NCBI RefSeq assembly: GCF_007680605.1
Contig: NZ_VEIO01000001.1
Span: 248,001-312,000 of the forward strand
Length of the DNA: 64,000 nucleotides
Direction of reading: 5' to 3'
From: Paenibacillus xylanexedens
Lineage (GTDB): Bacteria > Bacillota > Bacilli > Paenibacillales > Paenibacillaceae
Shown one piece after another: positions 18,816-26,132 of this stretch (position 1 is the stretch's first letter; the number at the start of each line of letters is the position of its first letter). The notes below the pieces were generated by a model that was not told the DNA's origin, ran no database searches, and worked only from the letters and a program-made list of their open reading frames with translations. The position numbers and the translations under genes are program-made.

Positions 18816-18842
18816 AAATAGTCTTAAATACAGTTGTAAATT

Positions 18843-18881
18843 AAAAAAACATGGTCCCTAATTCGAGGTCCATGTTTTTTT
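18843..18881 (+). terminator. Terminator after the aldolase-fold gene
   Basis: AAAAAACATGG pairs with CCATGTTTTTT. The remaining bases to 19123 are AT-rich, with no gene seen. Confidence 0.85.
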
Positions 18882-19123
18882 AGTTCTTTGTGCCTTGTTT
18901 TTACTCGTTTTCATGAATAGATATTCCTACTTATAACTATTTTTTAGTTCACGAATAGGGATTTAAATGTTATTATGTACCAGATAGAATATATGGATTT
19001 TTAAATTAAACAGTGGTCAATATATGTTTTTGTCGAAATGTGTAATATACTTGGTGAATCAGATCAATAGAATTCAGTTGTACACGTATTACAGGATAGT
19101 GATCCCGGGAAGGAAAACATGGC

Positions 19124-21250
19124 ATGAAGTTTAAAACGCAAGGTCAGAGTCAAATAGGTTGGGTCGCCATCGGCGGCTTATTGTTTTTCCTCGTAAGTCA
19201 ATGGTTTCGTTCTTCTTCAGGCTATGATCTGAATTTTTCGGGTTACCCGGTAATAACACTTCTAGGTGGATTTGCTGCAACGGCCGCATGTATCGGTATT
19301 TATAATCAAAGCTGGCTATTTCAAACTCAAAAATTGACGCTACGCAGAGTGTTAATGACAACACTCTTTTTAATGTTAGGTCTATTTGAACTGGTGCATA
19401 TCGTTTCGTTTGCAGAAGAAGTTCCTAACAGAGCGATGATGGAATCCGATTTTTCATTAATGATGTCAACGATGGGATCGCTGGTTTGTTCTGTGGGACT
19501 GTTATTTATATATAGCGTACACGAGAAGCAAGTTGCATTACCGCGCAAATTTCTTCTGTTCAGCGCTACCCTTGGTGCCTTTCTGATTTTGTACATCTGT
19601 TCTATTCAAGAGTGGAGTTTTCTACCTGAGATGCTTGATGGTCATCTACTTGGTAAAGTATTCACTCGCCTGCATTGGGTTGCAGGTCTGCTGTATGTTA
19701 CTGGGGCTATCGTTCTGTATGTGCAGTGGAAAAAGACAAAAAACGCCGATCTACCACCTATCCTGAACGGTATACTCTGTTTTTTGCTAGGTCAGGGGTA
19801 TTTCGTGACTGCAAGTGTAGTGGACGATCTCAATCTGCTGCTTGGTATGCTCAGCAATTGTTTGGGCTACTTTTTCATTCAAAAGGGGCTCTATGCATCT
19901 GTAGTTGACACGCCCTTCCTGCAACAACAGGCCGCTGAGGCCAAAATGAATTATATCGCACACCATGATGACGTCACCGGCCTTCCAAATCGCCGGCGCC
20001 TAAGTCAACGTCTGCAACTCATGCTGGATGATGCTGTTGTGGAGGAAAAGCTCGTCGGTGTACTTGTACTTAATATTAACCGTTTCAAAACCATAAATGA
20101 CTCCCTGGGACAACAAGCAGCTAATCGGGTTCTGCGTCAGGTTGGACAGCGATTGAATCATTCATCTCTTCCGGGAGAAGAGGTGTTTGGTCTAGGTAGA
20201 GATGAATTTGCGCTGACCATGACGGACTTTTATAGTACAGATACGGCATTACGCCGGACGCGGTCCATTCTGCAACTTTTTGAGAAACCGGTTATGGTGG
20301 ATGGGAGCGAATATCATCTTACGCTGGGCATAGGCATGGCGATCTTTCCTTATGATGGAGAATCTCCCCAAGAGATTATTCAGAATGCCGATACGGCTCT
20401 GCATAGTGCGAAGGAGCAGGGAATTGAACTCAACCGCTACGCACATGCCATGCAGATGAAAGCTCAGGAACGATTGCAACTTGAAAATGATTTGCGCAAA
20501 GCACTGGCTCGAGGGCAGTTTTATCTGGTATACCAGCCCCAGGTGAATCTGCAAAGCGGACTGATCGTAGGCATGGAAGCTCTTGTGCGATGGCATCATC
20601 CGCAACGCGGTTCAGTGTCACCGGCAGAGTTTATTCCACTGGCCGAGGAGAGCGGACTGATTGTTCCTCTCGGAGAATGGGTGCTACGAGAGGCATGTGC
20701 ACAGAACAAGCTATGGCAGGAAGCGGGATATCGCAAATTATGTGTATCCGTTAACCTGTCGATGAGACAGTTCAGACATTCGCACCTGCTCGACAGCATC
20801 AACAGTATTCTCAGAGAAACGGGACTTGAACCGGCATGGCTTGAACTGGAGATCACGGAGAGCATGACGTTTGACAAAGACCGGGCCTTTGAACAGCTTC
20901 ATAAAATTAAGGAGATAGGTGTACATATCAGTATTGATGACTTTGGCACGGGATACAGCTCACTACATTATCTCAAGGATCTGCCGATTGACCGGCTCAA
21001 GATCGACCGATCATTTGTGAATGAAATAATGGAAGACAGCAATAACGCTGCTATTGTATCCACGATTACTTCGATGGCACACCATTTACAACTCAAGGTT
21101 ACAGCAGAAGGTGTTGAGAACGAGGAACAGATGATGTTTCTCCGCAATCAGCATTGTCATGAGGCACAAGGTTATTTTTTCGGTAAACCGATTGAAGCGG
21201 CGGACTTTGAGCAAAGGTTCCTTAGAGATATTGACAAGCCTGCGGGATAA
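19124..21250 (+). CDS. Membrane GGDEF-EAL protein, probable c-di-GMP phosphodiesterase
   Basis: The product has 708 residues. About seven membrane segments fill residues 12-265 (a MASE-like sensor), followed by a GGDEF domain (about 280-440) and an EAL domain (about 460-700). The cyclase motif is degenerate: FGLGRDEFAL (GRDEF, residues 358-362) replaces GGDEF. The EAL half keeps its catalytic set: EAL at 485-487, Asn in SVNLSMRQF, Glu in LELEITES, DDFGTGYSSL, LKIDRSFV and AEGVENEEQ. It is therefore expected to degrade c-di-GMP, with the GGDEF part acting as GTP sensor or scaffold. The ATG at 19124 follows GGGAAGG. It is monocistronic. Confidence 0.9.
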   Translation: MKFKTQGQSQIGWVAIGGLLFFLVSQWFRSSSGYDLNFSGYPVITLLGGFAATAACIGIYNQSWLFQTQKLTLRRVLMTTLFLMLGLFELVHIVSFAEEVPNRAMMESDFSLMMSTMGSLVCSVGLLFIYSVHEKQVALPRKFLLFSATLGAFLILYICSIQEWSFLPEMLDGHLLGKVFTRLHWVAGLLYVTGAIVLYVQWKKTKNADLPPILNGILCFLLGQGYFVTASVVDDLNLLLGMLSNCLGYFFIQKGLYASVVDTPFLQQQAAEAKMNYIAHHDDVTGLPNRRRLSQRLQLMLDDAVVEEKLVGVLVLNINRFKTINDSLGQQAANRVLRQVGQRLNHSSLPGEEVFGLGRDEFALTMTDFYSTDTALRRTRSILQLFEKPVMVDGSEYHLTLGIGMAIFPYDGESPQEIIQNADTALHSAKEQGIELNRYAHAMQMKAQERLQLENDLRKALARGQFYLVYQPQVNLQSGLIVGMEALVRWHHPQRGSVSPAEFIPLAEESGLIVPLGEWVLREACAQNKLWQEAGYRKLCVSVNLSMRQFRHSHLLDSINSILRETGLEPAWLELEITESMTFDKDRAFEQLHKIKEIGVHISIDDFGTGYSSLHYLKDLPIDRLKIDRSFVNEIMEDSNNAAIVSTITSMAHHLQLKVTAEGVENEEQMMFLRNQHCHEAQGYFFGKPIEAADFEQRFLRDIDKPAG

Positions 21251-21322
21251 GGAGTAGCAGGGCCGCGAGAGCGTTCCTGCCTTTCTGGAATCCAGTTTTA
21301 GGAAAAAAACTGCCGATGTACC

Positions 21323-21351
21323 TTGCACGATAGAGCAGATCGTGGTATATT
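21323..21351 (+). promoter_or_regulatory. Promoter of the tRNA-Pro/tRNA-Gly pair
   Basis: TTGCAC (21323-21328), a 17-base spacer and TATATT (21346-21351) lie about 40 bases before tRNA-Pro. Confidence 0.6.
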
Positions 21352-21392
21352 AGGTTTTGTAAAATCACTGTTAACTTCCATTTGGAATTTAA

Positions 21393-21466
21393 CGGGACGT
21401 AGCTCAGCTTGGTAGAGCACCTGGTTTGGGACCAGGGGGTCGCATGTTCAAATCGTGTCGTCCCGA
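21393..21466 (+). tRNA. tRNA-Pro (anticodon TGG)
   Basis: The acceptor arms CGGGACG and CGTCCCG pair fully. The D-arm (CTCAGCTTGGTAGAG), the anticodon arm CCTGG-TTTGGGA-CCAGG (anticodon TGG) and the T-arm TTCAAAT are all present, with discriminator A. CCA is not encoded. It is co-transcribed with tRNA-Gly 11 bases downstream. Confidence 0.95.
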
Positions 21467-21477
21467 TTGTTCATTTT

Positions 21478-21548
21478 GCGGGTGTAGTTCAATGGTAGAA
21501 CTTTAGCCTTCCAAGCTAATAGCGTGGGTTCGATTCCCATCACCCGCT
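21478..21548 (+). tRNA. tRNA-Gly (anticodon TCC)
   Basis: The acceptor arms GCGGGTG and CACCCGC pair. The anticodon arm is TTAGC-CTTCCAA-GCTAA (anticodon TCC) and the T-arm has GTTCGATTC; the discriminator is T. CCA is not encoded. A terminator follows within 20 bases. Confidence 0.95.
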
Positions 21549-21563
21549 TAATAGTAGTACATT

Positions 21564-21593
21564 GAAAACCCTTGGTTATCAAGGGTTTTTTGT
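21564..21593 (+). terminator. Terminator of the tRNA pair
   Basis: ACCCTTG-GTTAT-CAAGGGT is followed by TTTTTTG. Confidence 0.92.
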
Positions 21594-21687
21594 TTGCGTA
21601 AAATTTGATATATGGTTAGATTATTTTCGTTCTTGGAATTTAGGACATATATTTATTAAATCTCTATTTCTAAAGTATGTAGGAGGG

Positions 21688-21729
21688 GGAAAAATAAGAA
21701 ACCGCCATAAATTAAGATGGCGATTTCTT
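21688..21729 (-). terminator. Terminator of the small secreted-protein gene
   Basis: AAGAAACCGCCAT pairs with ATGGCGATTTCTT. Read on the minus strand it is followed by ATTTTT. It lies about 105 bases past the minus-strand stop. Confidence 0.7.
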
Positions 21730-21833
21730 TATGCAAATATGTTTTATGAAAAACAACATGTGGCTTTATAATACCTCGGATAAATACATTTATTTCAAGC
21801 TACAAACCCAGAAATCTTTGCTTTTAAAGTACA

Positions 21834-22178
21834 TTATGTTGCGTTGATACTTATAACGTATTTTACATAATCCCCATTAGGATTATAGGAATACACAACT
21901 GCTGTTCCAAGGGAATTCTTAGATGAAACAACTCCACCAGGACTTATTGAAATAAGGTGTCCGCCAGATTGGATTTGAACATTCGAATTCGAAGAGAATA
22001 ACTTTACGTTTGAATTTCTAAGCATGTTGAAATTAACAGTTGCGATGAGATCTCCTTGAGTCACAACAGAAGAATCTGTTGTAATTTCTTTAGCGAAAAC
22101 TTGTGAAGATATTGAAGAGGGAATAAAAAGCGAGATTGAAAGTGTCAATAAAATAAAGATATTTCTTGAATTTTTCAT
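21834..22178 (-). CDS. Small secreted protein, probable Ig-like (Big2-type) domain
   Basis: The product has 114 residues. The ATG at 22178 follows AGGAGGCG at correct spacing; the frame is open to 22220 but without a ribosome site. Residues 1-30 form a signal peptide (MKNSRN, a hydrophobic core, then cleavage near SQVFAKE). The remaining 85 residues are strand-like, ending HLISISPGGVVSSKNSLGTA and then YVKYVISI, the pattern of a bacterial Big_2 Ig-like domain (a Gly/Val turn followed by G-T-A). The gene and its surroundings (about 21.6-22.35 kb) are much richer in AT than neighbours and sit beside tRNA genes. The function is unknown; the Big_2 link is from pattern only. Confidence 0.7.
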   Translation of the reverse strand: MKNSRNIFILLTLSISLFIPSSISSQVFAKEITTDSSVVTQGDLIATVNFNMLRNSNVKLFSSNSNVQIQSGGHLISISPGGVVSSKNSLGTAVVYSYNPNGDYVKYVISINAT

Positions 22179-22355
22179 AAACACGCCTCCTATAGAATTA
22201 GTATGAGCTAAGCATATCATAGTAAAAGTGTAAAAATCAACTAATATTTTACATATAAAACAAATATTATATTCATTTTTATTTTATATAATTGGATAAA
22301 CTTAGCATTAACGCTCACTTCCTTTCTAATTTTTCTTGACTAATTCGAGCATTAG

Positions 22356-22383
22356 TTGCTTTTTTTCAATGATCTGGTACAAT
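22356..22383 (+). promoter_or_regulatory. Candidate promoter of the ABC-F gene
   Basis: TTGCTT (22356-22361) and TACAAT (22378-22383) are spaced by 16 bases. This would give a leader of about 330 bases before the ABC-F start. The rest of 22179-22355 is AT-rich DNA carrying the divergent promoter side of the secreted-protein gene. Confidence 0.45.
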
Positions 22384-22478
22384 AACGGAGAATTGATACT
22401 ACCCATGAATGAGAGGTAACCATACGTCCAATGAAGTAAGACACATGAAGTGAACCCCAGTTAACTGCAGATTGTATT

Positions 22479-22547
22479 ATGACGCAGTCAGCCGAGCGGC
22501 TGAGCAATGAGGGGATTCGTGTGTCCAAATTCAGCTATAGGGAATAG
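22479..22547 (+). CDS. Upstream leader ORF of the ABC-F gene (22 codons)
   Basis: An ATG at 22479 opens a 22-residue frame (MTQSAERLSNEGIRV and on) ending at TAG 22545. No clear ribosome site precedes it, which weakens the call. It contains a CAGCC-GAGC-GGCTG hairpin (codons 4-8). Its GCCGAGCGG can pair imperfectly with CCGCCGGC, the 5' arm of the terminator before the ABC-F gene. Leader peptides of this kind sense antibiotic-stalled ribosomes in known ABC-F genes such as vmlR and msr. Here the role is inferred. Confidence 0.4.
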   Translation: MTQSAERLSNEGIRVSKFSYRE

Positions 22548-22660
22548 TATGGAAGAAGCAAGTTTTTCGGCTTGCGCATGCCCTCGTTAGGGTTTCTTTG
22601 TTCATGCTATGGTAGTCCTCATATCTGTATTTTGAACCCGTTTATCCATTAAAAATTGCT

Positions 22661-22700
22661 AAACCGCCGGCTGATGCCAGCGGTTTTTTTGATTTTTTTT
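22661..22700 (+). terminator. Attenuator-like terminator directly before the ABC-F gene
   Basis: AAACCGCCGGC-TGAT-GCCAGCGGTTT is followed by long T runs (TTTTTTT-GA-TTTTTTTTT), only a few bases before the ribosome site AGGAAGGATGAGG. No gene ends upstream on this strand after the tRNAs, so the terminator would act on the ABC-F transcript itself. Confidence 0.85.
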
Positions 22701-22719
22701 TCAGGAAGGATGAGGACTC

Positions 22720-24621
22720 ATGACGACATTGGTGCGCTTGCATGAAGTATCAAAAGAATGGAACGGTAATGAATTGTTTGCGGGATTAAACCTTGAAATT
22801 AACGAAGGCGAACGACTCGCCATTTTAGGCCGTAACGGATGCGGCAAAACCACACTTTTACGGATTATACTCGGCGAGGAGGATGGAGGTGGACGTATTG
22901 ATCGTCAACTTCCATTGTCAGAATGGGGGTTCATGCGTCAGCGTTCAGAGGTACCGAGTAGGATAAATGTATTGGATGCAGTAAGGCGGGAGAGTGGACG
23001 GATTGATGAAATCAAGCGGAAGCTGGAAGAACTCGAGCGCCGATTGAGCGAAGCTGATGCTACCGGAGATAACACTTTGCTGGACGAATATGCCCGATTT
23101 TTGGAGGAATATGAGCAATTGAACGGCTACATGTGGGAAACGGAGGTAGAGAAGGTATTAACCCGTCTCGGGCTTACTACAGAACACTGGAGCAGGCCTT
23201 ATCAATCACTTAGCGGTGGTCAGAAAACGAAGGCACGGCTTGCAGGACTACTGGTCAGTAATCCCAAGTTTCTGATTTTGGATGAACCAACCAACCATCT
23301 GGATGAAGAGAGCATGCGTTGGCTGGAGACATGGCTATCCTCATACGAGGGAACGGTGCTGTTTGTATCACATGATAGGACATTTATTGACCGGGTAGCG
23401 ACCAGTGTAATTGAATTCAGTGCAGAAAAACTAACGAAATATAAGGGTGGTTACACCGATTATAAAGGCCATAAAGAGCGGGAACTGAAGGAACAGGAGA
23501 CAATTTATCGCAAGCAGCAACTGGAACGTAAAGCACTGGAGGAAACCATTCGTAATTATCAGCAGTGGTTCCATAAAGCTCATAACTCGGCAGGAGGTCA
23601 GGAAGTAAAGATTACCCAGAGCTTCTACAAGGCCAGAGCCAATAAAAATATTTCGCGTTACCATGCCAAACAGAAGCAGCTGGAGCGGCTCGAAAATGAG
23701 CGGGTGGATAAACCACGGGAAGCCACGAAACTGAATATGGAGCTACAGATGACTTCACTCGGTGCACATCAACTTCTTACGCTGGAAGAAGTAAGCTTTT
23801 CGTACGATCCAAAGCAGTCGTTTCTTCATGATTTGCGGCTGGCAGTCGAACGTGGGGATCGGCTTGCCGTGCGTGGAGCGAACGGAACGGGCAAGAGCAC
23901 GTTGCTGAAATTAATAATTGGAGAGCTTCAGCCTTCGCAGGGAAAGGTTAGCCGTCATCCCCAGCTTAGCATCGGTTACTTTTCACAAGAGCTGGAGGGA
24001 TTGCCTGAGAATGTAACGCTACTGGACAGCTTACTGGTTCTCCCTTCTATGACGCAAAGTGCCGCCCGAACCATTCTGGGATGTTTTTTATTTTCACGAG
24101 AAGATGTGTTTAAGCGCATTGGAGATTTAAGTATGGGGGAGAGATGCCGTGTAGCATTTCTACGGTTGTATTTCGGCGGTGCTAATTTGCTTGTACTGGA
24201 TGAGCCAACGAATTATCTCGACATCGACACCCAGGAAGTGATGGAGAATGTGTTAAAAGAAGCCACCGGCGCACTGGTGATTGTATCCCATGACCGGATG
24301 TTAGTCCGAACGCTGGCGAATCGTCTATGTGACTTGAAGTCGGACGGCACAGCATCACTTTTTGAAGGAGGCGTGGCGGATTGGGAACAAACGGTACAAC
24401 TACGGGAGTCTGCACTGGACACACGTGATTCAGACGATGAACGTCTGCGGCTGGAGATGAGGCTGTCTGAATTACTCTCTCCGGTGAGCGTAGCGGGAAT
24501 GGAACGAGAACGCTTTGAGCCTATCGAACCTGCGGAAGAGAGGGAGGCGGAAGCAGCCGAGATTCGTGACATTCAGCAACGGTTAAAGGAGCTGAGGAAT
24601 CAAGGTACATCTGCAAATTAG
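22720..24621 (+). CDS. ABC-F ATPase (ribosome-associated, possible antibiotic resistance type)
   Basis: The product has 633 residues with two ABC domains and no membrane segments, so it acts on ribosomes and not in transport. ABC1 has Walker A GRNGCGKTT (37-45), signature LSGGQ (about 165-169) and LILDEPTNHLD. ABC2 has GANGTGKST (about 386), LSMGE (about 470) and LVLDEPTNYLD. The roughly 80-residue charged linker (P-site tRNA interaction motif region) includes ITQSFYKARANKNISRYHAK. A C-terminal helical tail follows ABC2. ABC-F members either protect ribosomes from 50S antibiotics (VmlR, Msr, Vga) or resolve stalling (EttA, YfmR). The attenuator-like leader favours the inducible resistance class, but the drug cannot be read from sequence. 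Confidence 0.88.
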   Translation: MTTLVRLHEVSKEWNGNELFAGLNLEINEGERLAILGRNGCGKTTLLRIILGEEDGGGRIDRQLPLSEWGFMRQRSEVPSRINVLDAVRRESGRIDEIKRKLEELERRLSEADATGDNTLLDEYARFLEEYEQLNGYMWETEVEKVLTRLGLTTEHWSRPYQSLSGGQKTKARLAGLLVSNPKFLILDEPTNHLDEESMRWLETWLSSYEGTVLFVSHDRTFIDRVATSVIEFSAEKLTKYKGGYTDYKGHKERELKEQETIYRKQQLERKALEETIRNYQQWFHKAHNSAGGQEVKITQSFYKARANKNISRYHAKQKQLERLENERVDKPREATKLNMELQMTSLGAHQLLTLEEVSFSYDPKQSFLHDLRLAVERGDRLAVRGANGTGKSTLLKLIIGELQPSQGKVSRHPQLSIGYFSQELEGLPENVTLLDSLLVLPSMTQSAARTILGCFLFSREDVFKRIGDLSMGERCRVAFLRLYFGGANLLVLDEPTNYLDIDTQEVMENVLKEATGALVIVSHDRMLVRTLANRLCDLKSDGTASLFEGGVADWEQTVQLRESALDTRDSDDERLRLEMRLSELLSPVSVAGMERERFEPIEPAEEREAEAAEIRDIQQRLKELRNQGTSAN

Positions 24622-24634
24622 CAACGGGGCATGC

Positions 24635-24663
24635 TTGCTATTTTGCCGTATTTTGCATATAAT
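24635..24663 (+). promoter_or_regulatory. Sigma-A promoter of pheST
   Basis: TTGCTA (24635-24640), a 17-base spacer and a perfect TATAAT (24658-24663) lie directly upstream of the T-box leader. Confidence 0.8.
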
Positions 24664-24699
24664 AATGAACGATCATCGATCATTGGTGTCGATACAGGT

Positions 24700-25008
24700 T
24701 ATGTTAATTTGAACAAACGTATTGATGGAGACAAGTAAGCAGTGCCTCTGGACAGGGAGGAAGCGCCGTAGATTGAGAGCGTTTCTGTAGAACCAGGCTG
24801 CCGAAATTCACTCCGGAGCGGTTCCCTGAACCTGATGATGTGTACAGACACAGAGACGACAGTAGGGGTAAACGGTTAACGGTCGTTATTCCGTACAAAG
24901 TGAGACAGAACGTGTTGCAGAGCTTGTTGCAATGTGACAACGGAAGTCTAACAAGGGTGGTACCACGGTCTTTTCGTCCCTTTTGGGGAGAAAAGGCCTT
25001 TTTTTGTT
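24700..25008 (+). ncRNA. T-box leader (Phe specifier) of pheST
   Basis: The T-box GGGTGGTACCACGG is at 24955-24968. The specifier region reads TTC-A at 24807-24810, a phenylalanine codon matching the gene it controls, and sits in the same context (ACTCCGGAGC) as in the ilvB leader. The terminator (GGTCTTTTCGTCCC...GGGGAGAAAAGGCC and a T run) spans about 24967-25006. Uncharged tRNA-Phe would relieve termination. Confidence 0.94.
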
Positions 25009-25040
25009 GTAATAACAGCATTTAAAGGAGGCAATTACAC

Positions 25041-26075
25041 ATGAAAGAACGTTTGGAAGCATTAAAGATTGAAGCGCTGGAACAGCTATCCGGCGTTAAC
25101 GATCCGCAGACCCTTAGTGATCTGCGTGTAAAGTATTTGGGGAAAAAGGGTGCGTTAACTGAAATTTTGCGTGGCATGGGTGCGCTTAGTGCAGAGGAGC
25201 GCCCAGTCATTGGGCAAGTGGGTAACGAGGTTCGTGGAGCGATTGAAGAGGTTATTGATCGCAAGCAGGAGCAGTTCCAAAAGGAAGAGACTGCGAAGCG
25301 CCTTCAATCCGAGAAGATTGACGTAACCTTGCCGGGTCGCCGCGGACGTCAAGGCGGACTGCATCCGCTGACCAAAGTGGTGCAGGAGATTGAAGATATT
25401 TTTATCGGTATGGGATACCGCGTAGCAGAAGGTCCTGAGGTGGAGATGGACTATTACAACTTTGAAGCCCTGAACCTGCCAAAGAACCACCCGGCGCGCG
25501 ATATGCAGGATTCCTTCTATGTTACCGAGGACCTGCTGATGCGTACACATACTTCTCCGGTACAGGTTCGTACGATGCAGAGCATGAAAGGTGAAGTGCC
25601 TGTCAAAGTCATCTGCCCAGGTAAAGTATATCGCCGTGATGATGACGATGCGACACACTCCTTCCAGTTCCATCAAGTCGAAGGCCTTGTAATCAGTGAA
25701 AACATTCGTATGAGTGATTTGAAAGGAACTTTGCTGCAATTTGTGCGTGAAATGTTCGGCGCTCACACGGAAATTCGTCTGCGTCCAAGCTTCTTCCCGT
25801 TCACCGAGCCAAGTGCGGAAGTGGATGTAACTTGTGTACAATGCGGTGGTAGCGGATGCCGTGTATGCAAGCAAACAGGCTGGCTCGAAATTTTGGGCGG
25901 AGGTATGGTTCACCCGAAAGTGCTGGAGATGGGCGGATATGACCCGGAGAAATACAGTGGCTTTGCCTTTGGTATGGGTGTAGAGCGGATCGCGATGCTG
26001 AAGTACGGCATAGATGACATCCGTCATTTCTATAACAGTGACCAGACCTTCCTGAAGCAATTCGGACGTCTGTAA
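25041..26075 (+). CDS. pheS: Phenylalanyl-tRNA synthetase alpha subunit
   Basis: This is the catalytic subunit of the alpha2-beta2 enzyme that charges tRNA-Phe. It has 344 residues, the Bacillus length. The N-terminal coiled coil (1-85) binds tRNA. Class II motifs are visible: [19 protein letters not shown] (motif 1 area, about 111-129), [12 protein letters not shown] (motif 2, about 205-216) and [14 protein letters not shown] (motif 3, about 311-324). A CxxC pair set ([12 protein letters not shown]) forms a small zinc-like loop seen in this family. AAAGGAGG precedes the ATG. pheT follows after 57 bases. Confidence 0.98.
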   Translation: MKERLEALKIEALEQLSGVNDPQTLSDLRVKYLGKKGALTEILRGMGALSAEERPVIGQVGNEVRGAIEEVIDRKQEQFQKEETAKRLQSEKIDVTLPGRRGRQGGLHPLTKVVQEIEDIFIGMGYRVAEGPEVEMDYYNFEALNLPKNHPARDMQDSFYVTEDLLMRTHTSPVQVRTMQSMKGEVPVKVICPGKVYRRDDDDATHSFQFHQVEGLVISENIRMSDLKGTLLQFVREMFGAHTEIRLRPSFFPFTEPSAEVDVTCVQCGGSGCRVCKQTGWLEILGGGMVHPKVLEMGGYDPEKYSGFAFGMGVERIAMLKYGIDDIRHFYNSDQTFLKQFGRL

Positions 26076-26132
26076 TTATATTGAATGTCAATGAACGTCA
26101 AACTAATACAAAGATTAAGGAAGTGAACGTGC

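Noticed and set aside
21562-21771. 69-residue ORF after the tRNA pair
   Set aside because: It starts inside the tRNA terminator, has no ribosome site and crosses a second hairpin.
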